Assembly: GCA_902527245.1 (NCBI GenBank)
Contig: CABZOI010000006.1
Coordinates: 1-50,777, forward strand
From: an uncultured SAR92 cluster bacterium
GTDB lineage: Bacteria > Pseudomonadota > Gammaproteobacteria > Pseudomonadales > Porticoccaceae
DNA: 50,777 bases
Direction: 5' to 3'
Numbering within the stretch: the first letter of the stretch is position 1; every line of letters begins with the position of its first letter. Made by a program: the position numbers and the translations under genes. Positions 27,832 to 37,109 of this stretch are shown piece after piece. Below the pieces are notes generated by a model. It worked only from the letters and a program-made list of their open reading frames with translations, was not told the origin of the DNA and did no database searches.

Positions 27832-28605
27832 ATGGAATTCAGCTTGCTTCAATGGGTCTTGATAACAATTATCTTCACGTGGAGTGGATTTGTTAGATCA
27901 GGATTCGGCTTCGGTGGTGCTCTTTTCACATTACCTTTTCTTTTATTAGTTCATGATGATCCACTCTTTTTTCTGCCGATAATCGGATTACACTTACTAT
28001 TTTTTGCGCCTTTAACGATCTTTCAAAATTCAAAACAAAGCGTTAATGGGACTTTTGGAGCATCTGACATAAAAATAAATTGGGAATTTCTTAGGTTTGC
28101 CTTTTTAGTAATGATAGTTCCAAAGGTCGTCGGTGTAATTGGATTAATTAGCCTTCCACAGCAACTAGTTAATACAATAATTTTTATTTTGATTGGTGTT
28201 TACTCTGTAACGTATATCATCAAGAAACCATTCAAAAGTAACTCTAACTTTACCGACTTTATCTTGTTAGCACTCGGTGGCTACGTCAGCGGTAACTCAT
28301 TGATTGGTGGTCCAATGATTGTCGCTGTCGCAATGAAGAGGATTCCTCCTCCAGAGTTTAGACAAACACTTTTTGTATTGTGGATTTTATTAGTAATGAT
28401 AAAAATGATTGCGTTTTGGATAGCGAATGTCCCAATTTATTACTTAGTAGCACTTTATTTACTACCATTTGCATGGCTTGGAAACAATATAGGTAATAAA
28501 TTACATCAACGAATCTTGACTAAAGACACTTCAAAACTACAACAATTAATAGGAATTTTGCTTTTGTTCTCTTCGATACTGGGACTATTAAATGCTCTGC
28601 ATTAA
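27832..28605 (+). CDS. TauE/SafE-family membrane permease
   Basis: The 257-residue protein has about seven or eight hydrophobic helices and the family pattern at its ends: VRSGFGFGGALFTLPFLLL near residues 21-39 and LGGYVSGNSLIGGPMIVAVAM at about 149-169. TauE/SafE proteins export sulfite, sulfoacetate or other small organic anions, and many have unknown substrates. It is transcribed alone from a promoter region facing the Smr operon. It converges on the acyl-CoA dehydrogenase, with 25 bases between stops. No sulfur-metabolism gene lies nearby, so the substrate is unknown. Confidence 0.87.
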   Translation: MEFSLLQWVLITIIFTWSGFVRSGFGFGGALFTLPFLLLVHDDPLFFLPIIGLHLLFFAPLTIFQNSKQSVNGTFGASDIKINWEFLRFAFLVMIVPKVVGVIGLISLPQQLVNTIIFILIGVYSVTYIIKKPFKSNSNFTDFILLALGGYVSGNSLIGGPMIVAVAMKRIPPPEFRQTLFVLWILLVMIKMIAFWIANVPIYYLVALYLLPFAWLGNNIGNKLHQRILTKDTSKLQQLIGILLLFSSILGLLNALH

Positions 28606-28630
28606 ATCGATGGCAATCGACAAAGCCAGA

Positions 28631-30442
28631 TCACTGTGAAAAGTACTCATTCGGCATTGCCATCACGCTTTGAGATCCAGACAATATAGATGAGGCATGC
28701 ATATCAGCTCGGGGTAATATTTTATCAAAGAAGAAATTTGCGGTAAGAACCTTGTTCTTATAAAAATCAATATTTGTGTCTCCGCTAAAATTATTTGCAA
28801 CTTGGCTCATCTTCATAAACATATAACCCATGTAGACATACCCAGAATACATCAAAAAATCTACAGATGCGCTGCCTACTTCGTCACGATCAGTTTTTGC
28901 TCGTAAGGCAATCCTCAGTGCAATGTATCTCCACTTTAATGCCAACTTGAGTAACTTAGCAGATGCTTTGATACCTTTTATGTTTATTCTTACAGAAGTG
29001 GCGAGTAAATTTTTAAACGAGGATTTTGCAATTTCATTAGAAAATAACTTTAACTGCTTAAACTTGTCTAAAAGCACCTTTCTGCCGATCAAATCAAGTG
29101 CTTGAATGCCGGTGGTACCCTCATACAATGTCGCTATTTTACTATCACGAAATATTTGCTCCATTCCCCACTCTTTAATGTATCCATGTCCACCAAAAAC
29201 TTGAATTCCCAAATTGGCTGCCTCGACACCGAGCTCAGTAATAAATCCTTTCAATATGGGTGTGAAAAATCCTAATTTTTGCTCTGCTTGATCCCGTTCA
29301 TTAGTGGAAATACCATTTCTGTAAGTATCTGCATACTCACTGGCATGCATAATCATTGCACGCCCTCCCTCTGCTATAGCCCTTTGCGTCAAAAGCATTC
29401 TTCTTACATCTGGATGCTCGACAATTTTATCTGCAGGCCCATCAGGATTTTTTACACCCGATAGTGATCTCATTGCCAATCTTTCAAGTGCATAAGTCGA
29501 CGCTCCTTGATATGAGCGCTCTGCTGCGGCAACTCCCTGGCTGGCCGTCCCTATTCTTGCAACATTCATATATGTAAACATTGCACTTAGACCGTCATGT
29601 GGTTGCCCTATTAAAAAGCCTTTGGCATTGTCAAAATTTAAGAGAGCAGTGCCATTTCCATGAATGCCCATCTTTTTTTCGATCGAACCACAATAAACCC
29701 CATTGCGTTTTCCAACCTCCCCAGATTCTCCTGGCAGGTATTTTGGAATAATAAATAAAGAGAGACCTTTAGTTCCTTTGGGTGCATCAGGCAATTTTGC
29801 AAGTACAATATGCACTATATTTTCAGTTAGATCATGTTCGCCCGCACTTATAAAGATTTTAGTTCCGTTAACACTAAAACTCCCATCTCCATTCGGTTTA
29901 GCATTTGTCTTCATTTGTCCCAAGTCGGTACCACAATGCGGTTCGGTAAGACACATGGTTCCACTCCAACGACCATCAATAAGTCTTGGCAAATAATCAT
30001 TTTTTTGAGCATCCGTTCCATGGCTTTCCAGGGTTGCTACAGCACCTTCACTTAAACCAGGATACATAGCCCAAGCCCAATTAGCTGTTGTTAACATTTC
30101 ATTCACCACGAGACTTACCGATGATGGAAGTCCTTGACCACCTAATTCAACATCTCCAGTTAATGATGTCCATCCGCCCTCAATGAATTTTGAGTAGGCT
30201 TCTTTAAATCCCTTGGGTGTTGTGACAACTCCATCTTCCAAAACACATCCCTCTTCATCACCTGATTGATAGAGGGGCGCTAATTCATTCTCTGAAAATT
30301 TTGCAGCCTCATCGAGAATGGTATCTAAAAGATCCAATGAGAAATCATTATCGCAATTGAGCTTTGAATAATTTTCATCCATTTTAAATACATGTCTGAA
30401 AAGAAATTTATAGTCCTCAACCGGCACTCGAAAATCGGGCAT
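28631..30442 (-). CDS. Acyl-CoA dehydrogenase (DmdC/FadE-like branch)
   Basis: The 603-residue flavoprotein should oxidise an acyl-CoA at the alpha-beta bond. It has CLTEPHCGTDLGQMKT (FAD contact region), VNGTKIFISAGEHD, and the catalytic base E441 in LYEGTTGIQALD. A C-terminal helical extension of about 100 residues identifies the long-chain/3-methylmercaptopropionyl-CoA dehydrogenase branch, which cannot be divided by eye. I chose the ATG at 30440-30442 because GGAGG lies nine bases upstream and because homologues start with a MPDY-like sequence; 33 more codons are open upstream but without such support. It faces an AraC-type regulator gene across a 157-base spacer. Confidence 0.92.
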   Translation of the reverse strand: MPDFRVPVEDYKFLFRHVFKMDENYSKLNCDNDFSLDLLDTILDEAAKFSENELAPLYQSGDEEGCVLEDGVVTTPKGFKEAYSKFIEGGWTSLTGDVELGGQGLPSSVSLVVNEMLTTANWAWAMYPGLSEGAVATLESHGTDAQKNDYLPRLIDGRWSGTMCLTEPHCGTDLGQMKTNAKPNGDGSFSVNGTKIFISAGEHDLTENIVHIVLAKLPDAPKGTKGLSLFIIPKYLPGESGEVGKRNGVYCGSIEKKMGIHGNGTALLNFDNAKGFLIGQPHDGLSAMFTYMNVARIGTASQGVAAAERSYQGASTYALERLAMRSLSGVKNPDGPADKIVEHPDVRRMLLTQRAIAEGGRAMIMHASEYADTYRNGISTNERDQAEQKLGFFTPILKGFITELGVEAANLGIQVFGGHGYIKEWGMEQIFRDSKIATLYEGTTGIQALDLIGRKVLLDKFKQLKLFSNEIAKSSFKNLLATSVRINIKGIKASAKLLKLALKWRYIALRIALRAKTDRDEVGSASVDFLMYSGYVYMGYMFMKMSQVANNFSGDTNIDFYKNKVLTANFFFDKILPRADMHASSILSGSQSVMAMPNEYFSQ

Positions 30443-30462
30443 TTTAGTAATCCTCCAAACAT

Positions 30463-30478
30463 GAGCATCCTTATGCTC
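30463..30478. promoter_or_regulatory. Inverted repeat just upstream of the acyl-CoA dehydrogenase
   Basis: GAGCAT-CCTT-ATGCTC is a perfect dyad ending about 21 bases upstream of the dehydrogenase ATG, immediately before its GGAGG ribosome site. It could be an operator for the divergent AraC-type regulator or a leader hairpin; the sequence alone cannot decide. Confidence 0.4.
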
Positions 30479-30599
30479 TGACTTATATTTACAGCGAAAA
30501 GTACTTATAAAAAATGTCGATGTCAGTAGCCTTTGCGACATCTACTTTTGTCACTAAAGTCAATAGTATAAAATACTAATTTTTAGTTGCATTAAGCTT

Positions 30600-31607
30600 A
30601 TGAAATTAACGGACTCTGGCACATTAATAAGGCTCGCATATCAAGGTTTATTGGATATGAAAATTGATGCTGATGACATCTTATTCAGAGCGGGTTTCGA
30701 TAAATCAAAGTTATACGAAATCAATTTGAGAACACCATTTTCTGCTCAACCATTATTTTGGAATAGCGCAATCGAGGTTTCAGGCGATCCAGCAATCGGA
30801 CTCCATTTAGGAGAGAGTATGCCCATCTATAAAGGGCAAATTCTTGAGTATTTAATTTTGAGTAGCTCAAATTTTGAAGAGGGACTTCGACGAGTTTTAA
30901 AATATCAAAGGCTGATCAGCGATGCCCTACACGCATCATTTATTAAAAATCCCGAACCACACCTAGTAAGTCATTTCTCTGACTATACAAATGCAACCTC
31001 TCATTTAGCTGAGGCTATGGTTGTCGCTTTAATAAGGTCACTTCGATCAGTAACAAATGGAGAATTCGTGGCAACGAAGGTCATCTTCAATCATGAGCCG
31101 AATGCAGATGAGACGGAATATGAACGTATTTTTCGATGCCCAGTAGAGTTCAAAGCCAAAAGCTTTAAATTAAGTTTCGATAAAAAGGTGCTTTCATATA
31201 AATCAATCTATGCTGAGCCCGAGCTTTTAGAACTACATTTAAAGACAGCTGATAAAAGTATTGAGCTACTGACAAAAAATGACTTCATAAACCAAATACG
31301 CTCAACGATGGCTGGCTTGCTTGAGGGCAATAGGATTACCCTCGAAAAAGTAGCAGCAAGTAATAATATGACTTCTCGACAGCTAAGGTATCAGCTCAGA
31401 CTCGTAGGCAAAACTTTCAAAGAGATTCTGGATGATTTGAAACATGAACTTGCTACAAGGCTTCTTATTAAAACTAATGAGAGTATCAATGAAATTATTT
31501 ACCTTACTGGGTTTAGCGAACCCAGCACATTTTATAGGGCATTTGACCGTTGGGAAAAAATGACACCGATAGCTTATAGAAAAAAGAATAAATCTAACCT
31601 TGTATGA
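30600..31607 (+). CDS. AraC-family transcriptional regulator (OruR/ArgR-like N-domain)
   Basis: The 335-residue protein has an N-terminal 'arabinose-binding domain of AraC' type of region (about 20-210) with DPAIGLHLGESMPIYKGQILEYLILSS in the expected place. The C-terminal double helix-turn-helix (about 245-330) contains LEKVAASNNMTSRQLRYQL and the second-helix segment INEIIYLTGFSEPSTFYRAFDRW. This N-domain family commonly regulates catabolic or fatty-acid-type genes. It is divergent from the acyl-CoA dehydrogenase, which is therefore the likely target. The start is the ATG at 30600; no strong ribosome site is seen. Confidence 0.9.
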   Translation: MKLTDSGTLIRLAYQGLLDMKIDADDILFRAGFDKSKLYEINLRTPFSAQPLFWNSAIEVSGDPAIGLHLGESMPIYKGQILEYLILSSSNFEEGLRRVLKYQRLISDALHASFIKNPEPHLVSHFSDYTNATSHLAEAMVVALIRSLRSVTNGEFVATKVIFNHEPNADETEYERIFRCPVEFKAKSFKLSFDKKVLSYKSIYAEPELLELHLKTADKSIELLTKNDFINQIRSTMAGLLEGNRITLEKVAASNNMTSRQLRYQLRLVGKTFKEILDDLKHELATRLLIKTNESINEIIYLTGFSEPSTFYRAFDRWEKMTPIAYRKKNKSNLV

Positions 31608-31670
31608 TTCTGTGTATATGAAGAATGATAAATTAATCTATAATTTTATGTCCCAAATAGGAGCCTTTTT

Positions 31671-34568
31671 TTGAGCACATTCCGATTGTTAAATAAACAA
31701 AAAATAGAGAGTCTTAGCCTTGAATATCAAGAGTATGAGCACAAAAATACAGGTGCAAAACATATCCATCTTGCCTCTGATAATAAAGAAAATGTTTTTA
31801 TGGTCGCGTTTAGAACCATTCCTGAAGACTCTACTGGGGTTGCTCACATTCTCGAGCATACAGTGTTGTGTGGGAGCAAAAAGTTTCCCGTTAGAGATCC
31901 ATTCTTTTCGATGCTAAAAAGATCTATGAATACTTTCATGAATGCATTCACTAGCTCCGATTGGACAGCTTATCCTTTTGCGAGTCAGAATCAAAAAGAC
32001 TTCGGCAATTTGCTATCTGTTTACCTCGATTCTGTCTTTTTCCCAAACTTGAATGAACTAGATTTTGCCCAGGAAGGTCATAGATTGGAATTCTCAGAGT
32101 TACACAATCGAAAGTCTGAACTTGTCAATAAAGGCATTGTTTTCAATGAAATGAAAGGAGCCATGAGTTCAGTGAATTCTATTTTGTGGCAAACGATTAC
32201 AAAGAATCTGTTCTCAAACACAACTTATCACTTCAACAGCGGAGGAGAGCCTGAAGAGATCGTGAAACTTACTTATGAGCACTTCAAAAATTTTCATGAA
32301 ACACACTATCATCCAAGCAATGCGATCTTTTTTACCTTTGGCGACATCAGCGCATGTCATCATCAAGAGGTTTTTGAAAGAAATGCTTTAGCCCACTTCA
32401 ATAAAATGAATGAAAGAATCGCGGTCAATGCTGAAGCAAGATTTCATGACCCCAAATATGTAAAGGAATCATTTCCAGCAACAGACAAAAATGTAAAAAA
32501 TAATACTCATATTGTGATGGCTTGGTTATTAGGAAACTCGGTAGATATCAAAGAAAATCTTAAAGCTCGATTAATTTCTAACATACTATTGGATAACAGT
32601 GGTTCTCCACTCTTAAAGGCTTTGGAGACCACTCCACTTGCGAATTCACCGTCTCCTATGTGCGGTCTCGAGGACTCGATGAAGGAAATGTGTTTTGTCT
32701 GTGGAGTTGAAGGTTCAGAATCAAAGCATACTCAAGAGGTCGAAAAACTGATACTGGAAACACTGCAGACCACTGCAAAGAAAGGTGTGAGCAATGAACA
32801 AATTATTGCAAGTTTAGATCAAATCGAGCTCTCTCAGCGTGAAATTACTGGATCAAGCTATCCCTATGGACTCCAACTTATTCTATCGTGTATGTCGGGA
32901 GCGATTCATCGAGGCGATCCAAAAGAACTTCTTGATATCGAATCAGTACTTACAGATTTAAGAGAAGAAATTCAGAGTCCTAACTTTTTAAAAGATACAA
33001 TTGAAAAGTTATTTATCCAGAATAATCACAGAGTAATACTGACACTGCAACCCGACCCTTCATTGCTTCAGAACAAAGTGGATAATGAAAAAAATAAACT
33101 ACGTCAGATAAAAAGATCAATTTCTGAAAAAGAAGCAGATCGTATAATTGAAATCGCAACAAAGCTTCAAAAAAGGCAATCTTTGGAGGAGGATTTAAGC
33201 GTTTTACCAAAGCTGGAGCTTTCAGATATACCCGATAAATATTCTTTGAAGTCTGAAAAAGGTAGAGTTGATGGTCCAGTACCAATTATCAATTATGATG
33301 CCGCTACTAATGGAATTGTCTATCAAAATATTGTAATTCCCGTCCCCACATTAACATCAGAAGAATTGAAAATCCTACCCTTGTACACCGCATTAGTAAC
33401 AGAAGTTGGAGTGGGTGAAATCAATTATGAGGAGACACAGCTTTGGCAATCTAGAATTGTTGGATCATTCGATGCGTCAATGTTGGTTAGATCATCTTTA
33501 TCAAATACTAATAACTTAAACGCTAACCTAATTCTCTCGACCAAAGGATTGAAACGCCACCAAAGAGAAATAAATGAACTTATCCACAGCACTCTTGAGG
33601 GTGCAAAATTTTCTGAAATAAAGCGTGTTGAGGAGTTACTCAACCAAATAAAGAGTGCAAAAGAATTGGCAATAATTGGGAGTGGACACCTTATCGCTAT
33701 GACGGCGGCATCGAAATCTATCTCTGCGAGCGGTAAATTAAAAGAAATTTGGTCAGGTATTGAGAGTTTAACCACTGTAAAAAATACATTAGCGAATTCG
33801 CTAGAGGACAATTTCGGTGAACTCTGCATAAAACTCAGTTCAATTCACACCAAGTTTATGTCACAAGCTCGTCAAATATTGCTCGTGTGCGAGCCAAGGG
33901 ATATGATCGAATTTACCGAAAATATAAAAAATCATGCACTTGGCGAACATCAATTCGATCTATCCCCAGGAAAAATTGAACTTGATTTAGAATCAAGTCA
34001 TAGGAGTTCTTGCTTCACCACCAATACACAAGTAAATTTCTGTGCTCGCTCGTATGAAACCGTATCATCAGGACATCCTGATGCACCAATTTTATCCGTA
34101 CTTGGAGGAATATTGAGAAATGGATATCTTCATCAAGCGATTAGAGAAATAGGTGGAGCATACGGAGGTGGAGCTTCTCAAGATAGTGACTCAGGAGCTT
34201 TCAGATTTTTCTCTTACAGAGATCCCAGACTCAGCGAAACGCTAAATGATTTTGATGAAGCCATAGCATGGATAAAATCAAAACCAGCAACAGAGCAGAT
34301 GATAGAGGAAGCTATTTTGGGCGTCGTTTCGAGCTTAGACAAACCTAAATCACCCTCGGGTGAGGCAAAAGAAGCTTTTTTCCTCGAGTTAAATGGAAGA
34401 AATGAACAAACGGTTAACGAATTTAGAAACAGAGTATTAAAAGTCTGCAGTAAAGACATCGATAGAGTAGCGAACAAGTATTTGACCTCTGAAAATTGCC
34501 ACACCGCTATTATTACAAATGAGCTCAAAACTAATGAGCTTGATTTTGACCATGTCGAAGCGATTTAA
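31671..34568 (+). CDS. M16C-family zinc metallopeptidase (PreP-like)
   Basis: PreP-type proteases degrade short peptides, such as cleaved signal peptides, inside a two-half chamber. The inverted zinc motif is HILEH with H59, E62 and H63. It is followed by TVLCGSKKFPVRDPFF and NTFMNAFTSSDWTAYPFAS, a strong M16C signature. A second metal ligand lies in IVFNEMKGAM. The C-terminal half has the 'RNGYLHQAIREIGGAYGGG' Arg-Tyr region that closes the active site in the PreP group. Length is 965 residues. It uses a TTG start at 31671 with GGAG seven bases upstream. No signal peptide is visible, so it is probably cytoplasmic. cmoA follows after five bases. Confidence 0.93.
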   Translation: MSTFRLLNKQKIESLSLEYQEYEHKNTGAKHIHLASDNKENVFMVAFRTIPEDSTGVAHILEHTVLCGSKKFPVRDPFFSMLKRSMNTFMNAFTSSDWTAYPFASQNQKDFGNLLSVYLDSVFFPNLNELDFAQEGHRLEFSELHNRKSELVNKGIVFNEMKGAMSSVNSILWQTITKNLFSNTTYHFNSGGEPEEIVKLTYEHFKNFHETHYHPSNAIFFTFGDISACHHQEVFERNALAHFNKMNERIAVNAEARFHDPKYVKESFPATDKNVKNNTHIVMAWLLGNSVDIKENLKARLISNILLDNSGSPLLKALETTPLANSPSPMCGLEDSMKEMCFVCGVEGSESKHTQEVEKLILETLQTTAKKGVSNEQIIASLDQIELSQREITGSSYPYGLQLILSCMSGAIHRGDPKELLDIESVLTDLREEIQSPNFLKDTIEKLFIQNNHRVILTLQPDPSLLQNKVDNEKNKLRQIKRSISEKEADRIIEIATKLQKRQSLEEDLSVLPKLELSDIPDKYSLKSEKGRVDGPVPIINYDAATNGIVYQNIVIPVPTLTSEELKILPLYTALVTEVGVGEINYEETQLWQSRIVGSFDASMLVRSSLSNTNNLNANLILSTKGLKRHQREINELIHSTLEGAKFSEIKRVEELLNQIKSAKELAIIGSGHLIAMTAASKSISASGKLKEIWSGIESLTTVKNTLANSLEDNFGELCIKLSSIHTKFMSQARQILLVCEPRDMIEFTENIKNHALGEHQFDLSPGKIELDLESSHRSSCFTTNTQVNFCARSYETVSSGHPDAPILSVLGGILRNGYLHQAIREIGGAYGGGASQDSDSGAFRFFSYRDPRLSETLNDFDEAIAWIKSKPATEQMIEEAILGVVSSLDKPKSPSGEAKEAFFLELNGRNEQTVNEFRNRVLKVCSKDIDRVANKYLTSENCHTAIITNELKTNELDFDHVEAI

Positions 34569-34573
34569 CCAAA

Positions 34574-35311
34574 ATGGAAGAATTTACTCGAGATACGGTT
34601 TACAAAGATCCACAAAAGAACATTAAAAAGTTCGAATTCGATCAAAAAGTGGCAAATGCATTCCCCGATATGATCTATCGCTCTGTACCAGGTTATAGAA
34701 CCATAATTAATTATTGTGGCTCTATCTCATCCAAATATATCAAAGAGGACTCTTATTGTTATGATCTTGGATGTTCTCTAGGCGCATCAACACTATCAAT
34801 AATTGAATGCAATAGAGATACTCCGTTTTGCTTACATGCGGTAGATAACTCGGTAGAGATGATAAGACGTTTAGAAAAAATAGTAGCGGAATCCAACGAG
34901 GAGAGAGTGATTTGCACCCTAAACGATATTATGAAACATCCCATTGAAAATGCTTCGATGGTTATTCTTAACTTTACTTTACAGTTTATACCTTTATGCG
35001 ACAGGCAAAAATTATTATCTAAGATCCATGAAGGTTTAAATCCAGGTGGCTGCTTGTTTTTCTCAGAGAAAATAAAGTTCCCTTCCCAAAAGAATAATAA
35101 TCTGTATAACGATCTCCACCATGAGTTTAAAAGATGGATGGGATATAGTAATTTGGAAATAAGTCAAAAAAGAGACTCAATTGAAAACGTCTTAATTCCA
35201 GAAAGTGAGGAAACACACTTAAATAGACTCGAATCAGTTGGCTTTGTATCCATTGACAAGTGGTTTCAATATTTAAATTTTTGCTCCTTTACAGCCTTAA
35301 AACCAAGCTAA
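34574..35311 (+). CDS. cmoA: Carboxy-S-adenosyl-L-methionine synthase CmoA
   Basis: CmoA makes carboxy-SAM from SAM and prephenate for wobble uridine modification (cmo5U34) of tRNAs. The 245-residue protein has RDTVY, FPDMIYRSVPGYRTI and YDLGCSLGASTLSI, all close to E. coli CmoA. The segment NFTLQFIPLCDRQKLLSKI is also diagnostic. Its ATG follows the protease stop by five bases, so it is the second gene of that transcription unit. Its stop overlaps the convergent aldehyde dehydrogenase gene by four bases. The partner cmoB is about 1.8 kb further on the same strand instead of directly downstream. Confidence 0.95.
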   Translation: MEEFTRDTVYKDPQKNIKKFEFDQKVANAFPDMIYRSVPGYRTIINYCGSISSKYIKEDSYCYDLGCSLGASTLSIIECNRDTPFCLHAVDNSVEMIRRLEKIVAESNEERVICTLNDIMKHPIENASMVILNFTLQFIPLCDRQKLLSKIHEGLNPGGCLFFSEKIKFPSQKNNNLYNDLHHEFKRWMGYSNLEISQKRDSIENVLIPESEETHLNRLESVGFVSIDKWFQYLNFCSFTALKPS

Positions 35312-36732
35312 GACGTCATCTTAATCGCTGCTTTTACTAACCTTTTCACCTTCGGCGTATAAGGAGGCCTCATTAATCCTGCAGGGAAAAATTTATCTTT
35401 CAAAACGCTTCGCTCATGAGAAAATGCCTCAAAACCCCAAACTCCGCCGCTTTTCCCAATACCGCTATTATTTGCCCCTCCAAATGGAAGGTTATGATGC
35501 AAGAAATGCATTGCACATTGATTTATACAAGCATCTCCAGAACTTGTTGATGAGATCACTTTGTTAACAATATTTGAATTAGAACCAAAGACATACAACG
35601 CAAGAGGCTTCGGTTTGTTATTAATGAAATTAATCGCTTCAACAATATTTCCATATTTCATTACGGGAAGTAGAGGGCCGAATATCTCATGGTTCATAAT
35701 CGCAGAGTCTTCTTTAACATCCGTCAAGACCGTTGGAGATATAAATTTACTGTCGCTGTCAGTTTTCCCACCCACAGCGATTGACGCACCAGAATTTATA
35801 GAATCATCTAGTAAATCTTTTAGCCTTTGAAAATGAGCTTTCGTCACTAATCTTCCATAATCTTTATTGTTAATAAACCCATCCTCATCACCAAACTGAT
35901 TTGATAACGAGATCCTTAATGTGTCTAAAAATCTATCATAAATCGACTCATGCACCATCAGGTAATCAGGGGCTATACATGTCTGTCCGTTATTAAGAAA
36001 TTTACTGAAAACAATGGAATCTGCTGCTTTTATCAGATTTGCGCTCTCGTGAATAATTACTGGACTCTTTCCACCAAGCTCCAACGTAATTGAAGCAAGA
36101 TTTTTTGCAGCAGCACCCATCACATGTTTTCCTACCGCTGGACTGCCCGTGAAAAAGATATGATCAAATGGCATATTTGTCAGGTACTCCGCAACACTTG
36201 AATCTCCTTGAAATATAGACACATGTTGAGGATCAAAAGTCGCTTTAATTATTTTTTCAATAACAGCTGACATATTGGGAGAATGCTCGGAAGGCTTAAT
36301 TATCGCGGTATTCCCAGCAGCTATGGCCCAAATCATAGGATTGAACGTTAAATTGAAAGCATAGTTCCATGGAGAAATTATCAGAGTCACTCCTTTCGGT
36401 TCTCTAATAATTTGTGATGAAGTACCAAACAGCATCGCTGTTGGCAAAACCTTTTTGGGTTTCATCCATTTTTTTAAATTCTTCCGAACTAATGCTAATT
36501 CGCCCAGCACTACCATAATTTCAGACATATCAACTTCAGTTTTTGGCCTACAAAAATCATCATCTGCTGCTTGGTAGATTTCAGTAATTGATTCTTTAAA
36601 AGCTTTTTCGAAACGCTCAAGGATTTGGAGACGCTGACGACAGGTCGATCTCCGCAACTCCTCTGAATATTTTTTTTGAATTTGAAATGTTTTATCAATT
36701 TCTTTTTGCAAACCGCTATTTAACATCTGCAT
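35308..36732 (-). CDS. Aldehyde dehydrogenase, coniferyl-aldehyde/class 3 type
   Basis: The NAD(P)-dependent enzyme oxidises an aldehyde to an acid. The 474-residue protein has SPWNYAFNL (cofactor region), the FFTGSPAVGK loop (194-202), the general base E218 in LELGGKSP and the catalytic C252 in NNGQTCIAPDY. The short length, lack of an N-terminal extension and the C-terminal hydrophobic/basic tail match the class 3/coniferyl-aldehyde dehydrogenase group. The true substrate may be an aliphatic or lipid-derived aldehyde. It follows slyX by 26 bases on the same strand and interrupts the cmoA-cmoB pair. Confidence 0.88.
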   Translation of the reverse strand: MQMLNSGLQKEIDKTFQIQKKYSEELRRSTCRQRLQILERFEKAFKESITEIYQAADDDFCRPKTEVDMSEIMVVLGELALVRKNLKKWMKPKKVLPTAMLFGTSSQIIREPKGVTLIISPWNYAFNLTFNPMIWAIAAGNTAIIKPSEHSPNMSAVIEKIIKATFDPQHVSIFQGDSSVAEYLTNMPFDHIFFTGSPAVGKHVMGAAAKNLASITLELGGKSPVIIHESANLIKAADSIVFSKFLNNGQTCIAPDYLMVHESIYDRFLDTLRISLSNQFGDEDGFINNKDYGRLVTKAHFQRLKDLLDDSINSGASIAVGGKTDSDSKFISPTVLTDVKEDSAIMNHEIFGPLLPVMKYGNIVEAINFINNKPKPLALYVFGSNSNIVNKVISSTSSGDACINQCAMHFLHHNLPFGGANNSGIGKSGGVWGFEAFSHERSVLKDKFFPAGLMRPPYTPKVKRLVKAAIKMTS

Positions 36733-36758
36733 TTTTAATATCTCTTTAATTTTTTTTA

Positions 36759-36971
36759 TTAGTAGTGAGGAGGTATCTCATTATTACCGGTCATTAAATG
36801 ACCATTATCTGAGCTCTCTATATTGTTCAATCTATCAAGTAAATCCTGTTGTGTCTTTTTAAAAGTATCAAGCTGCTTTTTTTGAAAGATTACCTCGTCA
36901 CTGAGTTGTTGATTTGCATCCTCCAGATAACAAATCTTTTCCTCCAGCATTTTAATTCTTTGTTCACTCAT
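36759..36971 (-). CDS. slyX: SlyX family protein
   Basis: SlyX is a short coiled-coil protein of unknown function. The 70-residue protein has a continuous predicted coiled coil at about residues 3-50 and ends in the diagnostic PPHY tail. The ATG is at 36969-36971. It is the first gene of a two-gene unit with the aldehyde dehydrogenase and is divergent from cmoB. Confidence 0.9.
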   Translation of the reverse strand: MSEQRIKMLEEKICYLEDANQQLSDEVIFQKKQLDTFKKTQQDLLDRLNNIESSDNGHLMTGNNEIPPHY

Positions 36972-37109
36972 AAAAAATATCTACGTTTTTTTGTTCAAAT
37001 CTATACTAATTAATACGAACTTTCGATACAAACCATTATGGGACATTGAAATTTTGCCTTAAAATGCCACAAATGCATACGCAGCTATTTTGATAACGAG
37101 TATGAAGTA

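Noticed and set aside
30443-30541. N-terminal extension of 33 residues on the acyl-CoA dehydrogenase
   Set aside because: The downstream ATG has GGAGG at the right distance and matches family N-termini; the extension looks like untranslated leader.
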